Assembly (NCBI GenBank): GCA_020740775.1
Contig: JAHEWK010000008.1
Location: forward strand, 1,798,001-1,862,000
Direction of reading: 5' to 3'
Source: Ilyonectria destructans
Taxonomy: Eukaryota; Ascomycota; Sordariomycetes; Hypocreales; Nectriaceae
Length of the DNA stretch: 64,000 nucleotides
The notes below the pieces were generated by a model. It worked only from the letters and a program-made list of their open reading frames with translations. It was not told the DNA's origin and made no database searches. This document shows, one piece after another, positions 46,727 through 59,000 of the stretch. A program made the position numbers and the translations under genes. The first letter of the stretch is position 1; each line of letters opens with the position of its first letter.

Positions 46727-47188
46727 AGTGCACGCCCGAGGTTTGGAGCAGCCCTTGTGGCATCACTGGGCATGGGTAATTGGATGTGTTGGTTCGTTTT
46801 TTCTTCTTCCTGGTGCCATGGCGTTGGGTAAGATTCTTGTTGTCCAAGATGGGGGTCAAAGCGAAGGGTGGTGACGACACCCACCTCGGTCAAGGATCAA
46901 TTAAAGTGTTTGAATGGATGGCGAGCAACAAGCCGTCTGCAGGATTCAGTTTGAGGCATGCAGCCAGGTTCGATCTGATTTAGGAGATGCGCCCCAAATC
47001 CCAAATAGTCACGGCAGAGGCATTGGTGAGCAAGGGAGAAAGATAATGAGACAAAAGACTACGAGTCCTCGTATTCCGTTCTATCACGGCCAAGCCCAAG
47101 TCAATTCCAGACCCCCAACTCCCAAACTCCATTCGTATCGTATACCGGCATCGCCACAGCCAGCCAGTTCAGCCAGCCATGTCATGGC
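46727..47188. other. intergenic, convergent 3' flanks
   Basis: A gap between the stops of the small acidic protein gene and TRS31. No feature recognised. Confidence 0.4.
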
Positions 47189-47911
47189 TTAGCTCTTGCC
47201 CAGAAACCCCTCCCGCTCCAGCACTTCGCTGCGGAACTTGACCAGAAACACCGTCTTCCCGGGCCACATCTCGCCCTCCCCGACGGTGTGTGCCGTCACG
47301 CGGGCGGGGAAGTCGGCGCCATCGCACACGCCCTCGACGACGCCAGCCACGAACGCAGCGCAGTTCAGCTGGCTCATCTCCTTGGGCACGCTGATGTACT
47401 GGTTGACCAGGGGTTCGTTGTCGATGATCATGTACTCGTCCGGCGTCTCGGGGTTGGCGCTCTTCTCCAGCCGGTCGGCCTGCCGCCCGAACAGGTGCTG
47501 CCAGATGTTCTGCTTGATGAAGTGCAGCAGGGCGATGATGGTGAGGGGCCGCAGCTGCGCCCGCGCGGGTTCGCGGTGGATAAGGAGGTCGAGCAGCTTC
47601 AGCCCGATGGGGTGGCCCTGGACATTCAGTCTGTAGAGAAGCATCACACGCACCGTCAGCTCGTCTCGTCCCGTCCCGTCTCGTCTCACCGGTTCCGCGA
47701 GGGATGCCTACCGCTGCTCCAGCTCCTGGATGCCCTTGACGCGCCGCTGCGCATACGTCACCATCTCGCCGAACAGGTAGGCGAAGCTGGCCTGGCTCAG
47801 CTCGGCCGTCTTGGAGCGGTTGAGGGGCCGGTGGTAGATGGTCTTGCCGTTGCTGGGGTGCCTCAGGCCGGGCTCCTTGCCGGATGGCGTACTGGATTGG
47901 AGGTTGGCCAT
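47189..47911 (-). CDS. TRS31: TRAPP complex subunit Trs31 (TRAPPC5)
   Basis: A core subunit of the TRAPP tethering complexes, which act as guanine-nucleotide exchange factors for Ypt1/Rab GTPases in ER-Golgi and later traffic. Exon 1 is 47911-47712, the intron 47711-47631 (GTAGGC...CTACAG) and exon 2 is 47630-47189, giving 213 residues. The Bet3-like alpha/beta fold is recognisable by ELSQASFAYLFGEMVTYAQ, LNVQGHPIGLKLLDLL, TIIALLHFIKQNIWQHLFGR and the C-terminal ISVPKEMSQLNCAAFVAGVV-EG with VTAHT. The N-terminal 25 residues are polar and variable. The GTAGGC donor is unusual, but the phase and the conserved junction EQRLNVQGHPIG support it. Confidence 0.93.
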
Positions 47912-48423
47912 GGTCGGCTGCGTCGTCGTCGTCGTCGCTGGTGTGGGCAGCAGGGCATGCTGTTGCTGCTAAGCTGTTTCCAGGGATTGGAGCTCCGGCT
48001 TCAACTTCGACGTCGACGGGGCGCACGTGGAAGGTGGCTTTGGGAAAGTTGGGGGGTGGGATAAGGTAAGGTGTGGGGTCCGGGAGCTAGGCTCACCTGG
48101 CCTTGACCGAGAGCTCCCTTGCTCACCGTAGTTGATTGTAGGGTAAGCCATCTCCAGGCCGTTCAGCGATAGTAACAAGGTAGGACTCCGTTAATTCGCC
48201 CAGATATTAAGAGTTGTTCACATGACAGCGATTCTTGTTTTTATTATGTGCTGTCCTTTTTTATTCACCATGTGCGTACATAAGCAATCTTTGTGTATAA
48301 CATAACTAACACCCCCCAAATTCATCAATTCATCGCGACATCCCCGACCTTAATGCTTCCCCAATTTCTGAGATACCTCCCAATATTATTTTCTTCGACT
48401 CTGGTTTCAACTGTCTGCTCGTA
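47912..48423. other. intergenic, TRS31 promoter and 3' flank of the BCS1-like gene
   Basis: A gap of 512 bp between two minus-strand genes. AT-rich in its second half. Nothing specific recognised. Confidence 0.4.
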
Positions 48424-50437
48424 TCACTGCACCGTCACTACCTTGGACTTCGATTCCTTTTGTTTAATCGTCGCCTCGATCCACTCAGATGCATCATCCA
48501 AGGCCTTCCGCGGTGTCTTCTTGCGTTTAAGTAAGAAGCCTTGGATCTCGGCTGGCGAAAACATGCCTTCAGGAATCAGCTTTCCGAATTCCAGTGAGAT
48601 ATTGCGCAACTCCTCGGTTGTCACATCCAGTCCCTCTGTCTGCTTCAACGACAAGTCGTTCTCCGTCTTCGCCTGCGACGGAGTCTTGGGGGATCCGGAG
48701 GCGGAACCGTTACTGACAAGCTTGGCGCGCTTGGCCTCATACATGCGATGGAACAGCTCGGCGGCCTGCACGCTTGAAGCGTTCTTGAAGCCAACTTGGA
48801 CATCGACGCGACCTGGACGGATGAGTGCCTCGTCCAGAGATTCGGGCTTGTTGGTCGTCATGATGAGGATGCGACCTTCGTGAGAGGCGACACCGTCGAT
48901 GGCGTTGAGCAGACCCGAGAGGGAAATGCTTTCTACTGTGAGTATACCGCTCATTCCTCTGCTCTGTTTTCTTCTCGACTTTCTCTTCTTCTTCTTCTTT
49001 TTGGACTTTTCGTCTTCTGAACTGTCCGAGTCGCTCTCGGAGCTGTTGTCAGAGTCGCCGTCGCTCTCCTCCTTCTTGGACTTCTTTTTGGACTTTTTGG
49101 ATTTCTTGGCATCATCCTTTTTTTCGTCGGCATCATCTTTAGCATCCTCCTCAGCATCTTCGTCAGGGTCTCGTCGCAACCCCGCGGTGTCGATGTCCTC
49201 AAGCAAAACGATGCACCGTCTGGGAAGCCGAGTAAAGAGCGCCGCCAGATCCTCCTCGGTCACACTTACATCCTGTAGACTAATAACGTATATGTCGATT
49301 CCAAAAACTCCAGCTAGTGCAAACGAGAAACTGGTCTTTCCCGTGCCTGGGGGACCATGGAACAGATATCCTCTTCGGAGAGGGATACCACGAGAAGCAT
49401 ACCACCGAGGAGTTCCAGGATGAAGGTACTCGTTGACATCTCGCAGCACGTCGTGTTTCTCCTTCGAGTCGAGCACGACGGTGCGCATAGGACGAACAGG
49501 TCGCCTAGCGACTTGATGCCACATATGGCCATCGCGTCGAGATTCCTTGGCGCTCGGACGATAGATGGTGGTCTTCTGTCGGGTGTCAAGATAGTACATG
49601 GTCTTTGCATCTGCAAGGAGCTGTTTGATCGGATCTGTATAGACATATTAGTACGAAGTGCCCCTTTGGTGAACAAGGGTGACTTGCCAATAGATCGACC
49701 GAAGCAGGAAATCTTGATTTCCTCGAGATCTTTCATAGCTGACCATCCGGAAGTATTCATGAACGACTCCTTTTTTCGGTTCACCCTGAAGTAGGTCCCG
49801 TTATGCCAAAACCCGGTTGTACCCATGGCTGGAACATATCGAGGGCTCTGCTTTGAGATTAGAAACCCATTCATTCATCATAATTGGAGGTAGAATGGCT
49901 TACCGATCTTGCTGCTTGACTGGCAAAGTTGAGGTACTTGGGCTCATCATCGTCATCACCATCACCCACTTCAATCAGCGTCAAGGCATTTGCCATTTCC
50001 TCTTCTTCCTCCCATGCACTCTTCCACACAGTCTGGGCCATCAAATAACGGTCCTTTGCAATGTTCTGCTGGTGTGCGAGGAAATTCATAATATGCGAGT
50101 AGATATGATCGTTCTCGCCCACATACAGGGCGCACATGAGGTAACGACTGTTGAAGACTTGGAGCATACCATAGACCTGGGTGAGGATCTTTGATAGACC
50201 CCAAAGGACGCCAAGCATGGTGAGGAGCAGTGAAGGGTCAAGACCGAACTGCACTCCGATCTGGCGATAGATGAAGAGGAAAAGCTGCATCAGAGGCGAA
50301 GCCTGACCGGCTGTGGCGAGGAAACTGTCCACCATGCCGGGCGGGAATGGATTTGAGGCGTTGCCAGTGAAGTTGGCGCCTTGGGCGTGGAACAATGGAG
50401 GCAGGCCTAACTTGGACATTTTTGTTAGTGAATCCAT
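48424..50437 (-). CDS. BCS1-like AAA ATPase, membrane anchored
   Basis: An AAA protein of the BCS1 family. In yeast, Bcs1 is a mitochondrial inner-membrane chaperone for the Rieske protein; filamentous fungi carry several paralogues of unknown role. Exons 50437-49904, 49850-49688 and 49634-48424 give 635 residues. A hydrophobic segment (LLLTMLGVLWGLSKILTQVY, about residues 72-91) comes first. The BCS1 N-domain (FWHNGTYFRVNR, then ISCFGRSIDPIKQLL) and the AAA module follow. Walker A is GPPGTGKTS (about 326-334) and Walker B CIVLLEDIDTAG. The distal region has GLLNAIDGVASHEGRILIMT and RPGRVDVQVGF. Between Walker B and that region sits a Lys/Asp/Glu/Ser-rich insert of roughly 75 residues (about 385-460). 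Intron 2 (49687-49635) starts GCAAGT, a GC-AG intron. The insert and length make it a paralogue rather than the orthologue of yeast Bcs1. Confidence 0.88.
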
Positions 50438-51983
50438 GTCGCCTCGGCGGCGGCTCGTCAAGTATGTGGTTTCTCGATCCTCCCAAAACCAAGTTCTGCA
50501 CCAGCGAGAAACAGAGTGGGAGGAGGGAGAAAGAGACACACAGAGCGAGTGGGAGGGGAGGGAGGAGAGGGTGTAATCGTTCGTCACACAGCGCGGAAAC
50601 CCCCGTCTTTATACGAAGCGCGAGGCACCTCACTTGAAGCAGACTCAAACGCCGGCTCAGTTCGGGCTTTAGGAACGAATAGCTCACTCCTCACGATGCG
50701 GTAGGACGAAACCGGAAGCTCGCGCATCATGCATCACGGTTTGGATCAACCTTGCACTGCATGGTTAGGCTGCCATTAAGGCAACGATGACTGACCCACG
50801 TCGTAAGGCTTCAGCCTGGGGCGTGGTAAGTGGAGGGAGACATTTCGCCCGAGCCTCGAAGGCAAACCAAAACAACCGCGTAATGGATTATGGCCTAGCG
50901 GACCGATGACAAGTACATGATAGTACTTGCAAAGAAAGACGAAGCCGGGCGAGGATGCAGGGCTCACCAGGGGGTCCACGTAGACTAACAAGAGGAACGA
51001 ATCATTTGTCGCCACAAGTGGTGACTGTGAGAATTAAAAAGCATCATGTGCTTGCTGTTGTCGCTGCTTGACCGGCTGCATGAACACAGCTGGTTTACTC
51101 GCTATTCGTCACGCAGCGCGCATCTGCTTGGCCGCACTTGTATCAGTGCAAGTGTTGGTGCGCGCGTACAGTACGAACGTGCGTTGGTGGCAACCGCTCT
51201 GAGGTTACAGCGGGCGTTTGTGTGCTGGGGAAATGTCCGTTATTTGGCCAGTGGCTGTGCCACGCAGTATAGGGACGGAAGAGTCAATGACTGCAGGTGC
51301 TCATCGGACATTTTTGCATGTCAGACGTCGCCAAACAGGTTTTGGACCCTATAACTGCCGACTACCTAAGTAATAAACAACAACCATTACTGGTACCTTG
51401 GGTACTGCCAGAGGGATTGTCGACCAATGTGCCTGGGCCGTTGATATGCGGCCCCCTCCCTTTTCGGTCAATAGCGCAGTAGTCAAAATTTGACAAAGTG
51501 CATATTCAGCAACCAACACCTCCTATGGCCAAATAATACATCCCGGCTGTTCCGGTTTATTGTCTGTGAAACCACCATCGACCATTCGGCATATTTAGAT
51601 CTCGGCTAAGGAACCCGAAGACCCGGTAAGCGGGTCGCCTTGAACATGATATAAAAGAGGAATCTAGACCCATCCTAAACAGGAACCAGGTGCAATCAAG
51701 GCGTCCTTGGAACCTGAAAGCTGTCCCGTAATCGAATGAGACCGTGTATAACTTAGTGAGTCATGCTTCAGCCTCCTAGTGTTTGCCAAGAGAATGTTTG
51801 TGTAGGAGACAATTGGGGATCTCGCTAGGATTGTAACCTTGGTCGAACACCACGGCCCGGATCCTGCACGGAACCCCAGTCTCGATACTAGTTGCCATTT
51901 TGGGACTTGTAATGCTGATTGAGAATGATAGCCGCGTTCCGTGAAACTTATCTCAGTGGATGGAGGGTAACGCGTTGGCTCAA
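50438..51983. other. gene-free stretch upstream of the BCS1-like gene
   Basis: The first few hundred bases are the BCS1-like promoter region, with a GA-rich run (about 50,510-50,570). No coding region recognised after that. Confidence 0.45.
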
Positions 51984-51991
51984 TATGGTAT

Positions 51992-52332
51992 GAGTATTGC
52001 TATTCGCACACGAGAATATTGCTATTCGCATATAGGTAGGTACAAGCTTCTTTGCTAAAGCATCAGCTTAGCTAAGGTATCTATCTGCTTTATGTATAAG
52101 GTAGTCAAAGGTAGTACTAAATGTCTATCTTTCTTATTAAATTAGACCTAATAAATAAAATAAAATAGTATTATAAGAAAAAGAATACTAAATATTAGTC
52201 TTTAGAAAAGTTATCTTTTAAATTACTCTAGGAGAAATAATTCTTAGTGGGATTAAGAATATAGTTATATATGCAAATAGCAATAGGTATGTGTGCGAAT
52301 AGCAATAGGTATGTGTGCGAATAGCAATACTC
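51992..52332. mobile_element. 341-bp non-autonomous DNA transposon (MITE), hAT-like
   Basis: The element starts GAGTATTGCTATTCGCACAC and ends with its exact reverse complement, a perfect 20-bp terminal inverted repeat. It is flanked on both sides by TATGGTAT (51984-51991 and 52333-52340), a perfect 8-bp target-site duplication, the length made by hAT transposases. Subterminal copies of the motif ATTGCTATTCGCA recur: two at the left end and three (one slightly diverged) at the right end. Such repeats often bind transposase. The interior is very AT-rich and has no coding capacity. The intact duplication implies a rather recent insertion. Related but decayed copies are at about 19,070-19,230 and 60,850-61,118. 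Confidence 0.88.
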
Positions 52333-52340
52333 TATGGTAT

Positions 52341-53783
52341 ATATAGTCGTGAAGGTATGTCTACCAGCCTAGCTTACGGTGTGAGCAGTGCTTCTAGATT
52401 TATATAACGGAAGAGAGAGCAGCTTGGCGGTTATGAATTTCTCATCTGCCTTGAAATGATCATTTAATTTGCTGAGATACCTTCTCACAAGGTCCTCCTT
52501 GTCAATCGTAGTGTGGCCTATTCGTCGGGGCCGACGCCGTATTCTGCAAGCCCACGGACGCGACAATATTTAAAATGCCCTGGTGTTCGTCTGGCAACTG
52601 CTTTGTTATTGAGAGGCGCACTTTGGTGAGTTAGGCACACTATTCCCAGACTTCCCACGTCAAAGGACGACGGGGAAAGTCAATAGTCTAGTACCAGCCA
52701 TGCCACTTACAAGCGGACCAGCCGCGTCGGAATATTTGTTCTAAATAGCGTTCCCAAACTTTGACCCCAATGTATCCAATTCTTTATTGACTTGTTCAGT
52801 GATTCAAGTCGTTAATTATTGACCCCACGCATATTCCAGAATCCGCAGACTGGAAATGCCCTGTGAAATGACGCCAAACCAACCCTGGAGAGTCTGACAT
52901 GTTGAGCCGCAGGTCGCGCACCATGATTCCTCGGAAAACAATTGCTTATCCAAGACAACCCTGCAGGCTAGGTTGCATGACTGGATACCCGTGTCAGTGT
53001 TGGCGGGGCATCATAGGTTGCTCTGCCGTAGCCTAATAAGCGACTCTAGAATCAAGTGTTGGACACGGATATGGTTGGCTCAGACGGCCCGAAGTAACAG
53101 CGCATCTCTCAGCTGTAAATATTGCCCCATTCACGGCTGCATGCGCATCTTAGGACTCACACAAACCACCCCCCAGAGCCGCAACCCACTAGCACCGCTG
53201 TCCCGTGCTGCCTCAGCCCTACCGCATTCCAGACCACGCGTGACGCAGCCTGGAGCGGGGCGAACCGGGATCTTTTGCCAACTCTGGCGGCGCACGCAGC
53301 GGATTCCAGCGTAGTCCTCATCAGGCAGCAGTTGCGTGCGTGTTGCAAGCCAGTGAAAAGCCGATAGTGGCCGCCGTGAACGATTGACTTGTTGATACAA
53401 GGAACGGCCGGGCGTCCACAAGGCTGTGAATGACTTGTCATGGGGCGTTGCGGTGCCGGTCTAGACATGCACGGATCCGAGTTGAGCCTCATGGTGTGGG
53501 CCAGGACTTGTAATACCAACACTTTGACCCGAGCTCCGGGACTTCCACAGGGAACGCCCGGGGTTTGGGGAAAGGCTCTGGCGACTGACCGGGTCCTCGG
53601 GTTTCGGGTATGCACCGAGTTTCCATTTCTGGTTTGCACGGGTCGCATCTTCAGCCCTATGCCCGTGTTGGCTGTTGAAACTGGAAAGTGTTGCTGGAAG
53701 ATTCTTGATTGGGTTCCTCTCTATCGTTGCTTTTCCCAGCCCCTTTCAAGTAAATCCCTTCCAAGTAGTTCTAGTCTGTTCGT
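52341..53783. other. gene-free stretch
   Basis: No recognisable coding region. Frames overlap on both strands around 53,130-53,650 without domains. The end is the 3' flank of the Sec14-like gene. Confidence 0.4.
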
Positions 53784-54937
53784 CTACGCCACAACGGGCT
53801 TCTCGTCCAGCTTGGTCTGGGCCAACTTCTCCTCCACCGCGTCCACTCCATCGCTCTTCTCAGCGTCACCAACAGCAACAGCAGCAGCAGAGGCCGGAAC
53901 AGGGGCAGCAGAGGCATCGTACTTGACGCCCGAAACGCTCTCGTCGGTGCCGCCCGCCAGGAAATCCTCCGACTCGCCCACCAGCTTGCCGCCGGCCTCC
54001 CAGCGGCGCATGCGCTCCTCGCGGCGTTGGCGGCACATGTCGTTGAGCGCCGGCCAGTACGTGGCGTGGTCGTACTCGAAGGGCATGTCGCCGCCCCAGT
54101 CCAGGCTCCACAGCTGCTCCGCGGGCACGTACTGCTTCATGTCCTCGTTGAACTTGAGCTTCTCGCGCGTCACGGGGTCGATGAAGGGCGTGATGAGCTT
54201 GAAGAAGCCCCAGACGATCCAGGGGACTGCCGAGTAGTTAGCATGTGTGAACTTGTCGGCTCAGGGAGGGTTGGCAAAATACCATTGATGATGAGCGCCT
54301 TGCCCAGTCGCTCCGGGTAGTGGTTCTGCAGGATATGCAGCACCTCTCTGGCCGTCGACACGGGCACGCTGGTGTTCTTGCGCTCCTTGCTCGGCTTGAA
54401 GTTGATCAGCAGGCTCAGCATCTCGACGCCGGGCGGCATCATGTCGGTGACGCGCTCCACCATGTAGAACAGGTGGTTGATCTGGCGCGGGCTGGCATCC
54501 GTGTTCTGGCGGCCCGGGTTGAGGTACTGGCACGGCCGGCCCTGGTTGTCGAAGCCGACGATGATCTGCTTGCCCGTCTCCTGCTCGGGCGAGATGTAAT
54601 CGGGCGTGAACTCGTCCAGCCCGTACTCGCGGCGCCAGGCGAGCGTCGCCAGCAGGCGCTTGGCCGAGTCGTCGACGGTCCACTTGGTGGCGCGCAGATA
54701 GCGCAGCAGACACTCGCGGGTGAGCCAGGCGCGCTCCTTCTCGGTGATGGGACCGGACTTGTCCTTCTCCTTGTCGCACTGCACCTCGGTGAAGGCCTTG
54801 GCCTGTTCCAGGAGCGTGCTGTACTTGGTCTGCTGCTCCTCCGTGAGCTCCGGCCTCGGCGCGGGCTTGGTGTCGGCGGTGGGCGCCGCGATGGGCGTCT
54901 TCCGAGGCGCGGCGGCCGCTTCAGCTGTGGACGCCAT
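53784..54937 (-). CDS. Sec14-like phosphatidylinositol transfer protein (CRAL-TRIO domain)
   Basis: A cytosolic or membrane-peripheral lipid exchange protein of the Sec14 superfamily, probably moving phosphatidylinositol or a related lipid. Exon 1 is 54937-54283, the intron 54282-54227 (GTATTT...CTAACTACTCGGCAG) and exon 2 is 54226-53784, giving 365 residues. The CRAL-TRIO N-terminal domain contains WLTRECLLRYLRATKWTVDD and RLLATLAWRREYGL. The lipid-binding lobe contains GFDNQGRPCQYLNPGRQNT, PGVEMLSLLINFK and ILQNHYPERLGKALIINGVP, followed by WIVWGFFKLITPFIDPVTREK, the gating-helix region. The C-terminal 80 residues are Ala/Asp/Glu-rich and probably disordered. The ATG at 54937 is the only one that opens the frame. 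Similar fungal proteins resemble yeast Pdr16/Sfh3, but I do not assign the orthologue. Confidence 0.9.
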
Positions 54938-56069
54938 GGCTTCTATGTCTCCAAATTCCAAGAGAAATAGATGGATGCTCCAGGGGAAACGTGAAGAACA
55001 CGCCCTGACCTAGACTCGATATCTGCGAATTGCAGCTTGTCGTTGGTTGGCTACTCTCGCCCAAGTCAGCTCAGATCTGTCTCCACCACCACTGGCTGCA
55101 TCTCTCACCGCTTACTGGGAATCTGCCTCTGATGAGACAAAGGATGAGCCCCGCGAAAACTTACCGGCAGAATGAGGCTGGCGATTGAACCCGAGATACT
55201 CCTTCCTCTGTGTAGTCCAAGGTCAGTCACACCGTCAACATCGTATTCATCTCGTGGGGGACACGCACCAGACAGCAAACGCTTCAATTCAGATCTCGGT
55301 TTGACGTCAAGTGGTTCAGTTGGGAGTCAGGAACAACGAAGCCTTATAACGACCTGCCAAGCACCCTTGTAATCGACGTAAAGAGCCGCAATTCAGCCAA
55401 TTGACAGCTGCTAGACGTGCAATTTCCAGGCCCCTGTCCTAGCTCTCCCAGTTGTCCCAGCGCCCAGATTGCGCTAAACCTGCCCTGAACACTCCTGAGA
55501 TACAGTGGGGGCTCCCTAATCTGCTAGGCCCGCGGATTCCGGACTCTCGGGCCCATCTCTTCCCGTACCACGCCACTTTTCGTCATGACGCACATGGAAA
55601 CACTCTCGTGACAGCGACTCATGAACTCTGTGCAATATGGGAACCCAATATCATCATCAACTGAAGCAAAGAAGGAGCCTCTTGGATTCTGCCGCTGCCC
55701 TTATATGAGAGATTTCTTCCCCCTCTCCACTCCTTCTCGCCTACCCTACGCTGAGTGACCCGGTCTATAGTCATGAAGCCCCAATTCCTTCAGCTCCGGA
55801 CTGAATGCTCGCTTGTCCATGTCTAAACAAAACCAAACAAGAAAGTAAAACAAAGAGAATAAAGAATAAGACTGTCTAGTGTTGGTCTCACGCCACTCGG
55901 GGGCTTTGCGCCATCCATGTCATACCATCGCGACAAACCCGGTCCTCCGCCTAACCCTGGGGCCCCTACTCACGCCGTGCTCAAACAATCCAAGTAACGC
56001 AGATGCGTATGTACCCGTCGCCACATTCCTCTGTGTATTTTTCTTTCAGAAATCACGGCACCCAAAACA
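54938..56069. other. intergenic, promoter of the Sec14-like gene and flank of the 5-phosphatase gene
   Basis: No coding region recognised; frames are short. Probably contains the Sec14-like promoter and untranslated regions. Confidence 0.4.
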
Positions 56070-59000
56070 CTAAGTCTTTCGACTTGGACTTCGGTTGTCT
56101 CGTCTCGCTGATTTCTCCTTGACCAGCCTCTGGCTCGTCACCTCGTCAAACCCGCACGTGTTTACTAGATATAGGATCCTGTCAAGTAGTGTTAGCATCA
56201 ATATCCTTCAGGAATAGGTCTAGGAAGCTTACTTCTCTTCGGCCGTTTCTTCCTCTCGCATGTTTTCAAATGTTTGTTGGCTTTCCACCCATGCGATCGC
56301 CCTGCGCTTTGGGTCCACCTTCTTCACCCAGAGGTTGAAGCTCCCAGTCACAGGACGGTGATCGCTTACACGAACTTCGTGCCTCTTGTAGTCTAGCTGT
56401 TCGATTCGTCCCCGACCTCTGAACAGCAGTCGATCGCACCACGCTGGGCTTCGTCGCTTCTCGCTCGTGTCGTACGTGTCGGTCCCAACATCGTACTTGT
56501 ACGTCGGCGCAAACGTGATTGGCAACTCATCAAAGGCTCGCAGCTTGAATGCGGGGTTACGACGGCGGGCGACAAGAAGTTGATCGCGCTCTAGTAGCTT
56601 GCTCAGGTTGTTTTGCTTGACAGCCGTCACCACAGTATCCCGCGACATGGTGTCGATACGGTAGTTCAAATCGCCGTTGAGGATGCAGAGTTCATGATCC
56701 ACAATCAAGCTGCCGTCGCCGCCACCCACATACGTGTCCACGAGGACCCCAGGATCACGTTCGGTTGTGAATAGAGGAGCTTCGAGGATTGCTGCAATAT
56801 CGCTGTGTCGTGCATTGGCTTGGGTTTGCCCAGCCGCCAGATGGCAGTTGACGAGGCAGATGGATGTGTCATCGATTCGAAAGCGCACCGCCACCGCACC
56901 TTTGTTGCCGTGTAAGCCTCCCATACCTCGCTTCACCTCTGCACCGCTTAGGTTCCGAATGCGATCTCTGAGAGACGACTTGACAAAGACGCAAGTAAAG
57001 AGTCCTACCATCGGTGCGGTGTGGAGGAGGTGATACAGGTCGTCTGCCGGCATGTAGTCGTCCAGGGTCTTCATCAAAAAGTCCCGCCAGTCTCGGTATT
57101 GGTGGCTCATCCGCTCTTGATCCGAACCTTCCTTCTTCTTTGGTTTTAGGAATCTCTTGGCCGTCAACTTCTTATCTTCCAAGTCCACCAACTCTTGGAA
57201 CCCGAACACCAAAATATCGGGCGAATCAGCTGACTGGACCAGGTCTTGGAAGAAAGTCGAATCAGCGCCAGAGTAACGAAGACTGGAGGGTGTAGAGGCG
57301 CCGGCGTTCCAGGTCATGAAGAGTGCCTTGAGATCATCGAAGTCGCAGTACTGTGTGTCTTTCGACTTCATGGAATCCTCGAGCCAATCATCCTGCATAA
57401 GGCCATCCCAAGCTTTGAGCTTATTGTCGGCACCAAGTGAGATAACTTGCAGCCGATCTAGGAAGTATGCGCTTGATGGATCAGCCACCATCTTCACGAT
57501 GGGGTTGTCATGTGCCAACCACTCCTTTTTGACCGTCCAAGGAGACTCTTCAACATCGTAAACACAAACCTTGCCGGTATTGTAGGCAGCCCAGACATGC
57601 CTCCCTACGTTCACTAGGGCATTGATCTTCCAGGTGCTGACGTTGATGACTCCCAGACAAGAATAGTCAGTAGTGGAATACATGCTGACCTTTCCATCAA
57701 CATGTCCAAAAATAACTGTGTCGGGTTGAGTTTTGACCAAGGTTCCGGAAGTGACTTCGCCAGCGCTATCCACGCTCAGGGGCCGAACTAAGACCTGGAA
57801 TTGTGTTCGGCCATCGGCCGCTGGTGCAAAGATACGGATTTCTTTGCCTGTGGCATGCCAAAGATCCTCGCCAATGACCATGGAGAACGTGTGACCCTTG
57901 GGAACTTTGTAGCTCTGAGTTGGATTTCCAGTGAGATTCGAAACGGAATTGTCGTCAGGTCCCCAAACGAGCAAGGTGCCAGACTCATCCAGGGTCCAAA
58001 GTTCGTTGAAGTGCCGATAAATCTTTGATACTTCATGGCGTCCGTGGATATTTGGCTTGCTTGGTGTGATGCCATGTGTCGCGATTTCGACCTCCATGAG
58101 GTCTCCTGTGTTAGTACCGATCCACAGCCGTTTGCCTTCCTCCCGCGGATCAGCGGCTGGCTTAAATGCGACTGCAGTGGCCTTGATCCCTTCCGTGTGT
58201 GACAGGCTCATGACCATCTCGCCGTCTAGTAAACTCCACACTCTCGTCATGTGGCCACTGGCGCAGACGAATTCACCGCAGACATCAAATGTCCTCGCAT
58301 CATACTTGGTCGGGATCTCAAAGGAACCTTGTTTGATGTACGGGGGTCGACGATTCGTGTTCGAGGCATCGGGATAAGCTGTTACGTGATTCAATGGCTC
58401 GGACTTTGGTGCAAGCTTGACAGCGACAGGCGTAGATTGTATCGGCTTTGCTGGTAAGGTAACTGCAGTTGGAGTCGCAGCTACTTTTAAAGGCGCAACC
58501 ACTGTTGGTGATGCTGGGATAATGCGAAACTCAACGGGCGCTCGGTCCGATGTTCTGTCTATTGTCATAGATCTCCCATGCGCTCGTGTTGGGAGGGCTA
58601 GTTGTTGCTGTTGCGTTGGAGTTGACACAACTCTCTTCGGAGGAGTCGAAGTTATGGGAATGTCTACAGGCTGGGCAGACGAGATTGGTCGCGGTGGCCG
58701 GGGCGGAGGCTTCATGCTGTTGTTATTCGCAGCAGGTGATCGAGGCGGAATATCAAAGATTGGGGGCCTCGCTGGTAGGGCAGGGCGAGGCTCCCCGGTG
58801 GGTTGAGGAGTGATGTGACCTTTAAACGTTCCATTGGCTTCGGGCTCCCGATCCTTTCTCATATTGGAAATGGAGTGATGGCCTGATGCAGGGTCGAATC
58901 CGATGATGACAGAACGCGGGCGAGGAGCCAAGTCGGCTTGGCCCTGAGGCCTTGGTCTGGTGGGGAGTTTCGGAGGAGCATCGTGGGATTCAAGACTGCT

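Noticed and set aside
47169..48026. 285-codon minus-strand frame overlapping TRS31
   Set aside because: Low-complexity Arg/Ala/Pro translation typical of an off-frame shadow; TRS31 motifs are in another frame.
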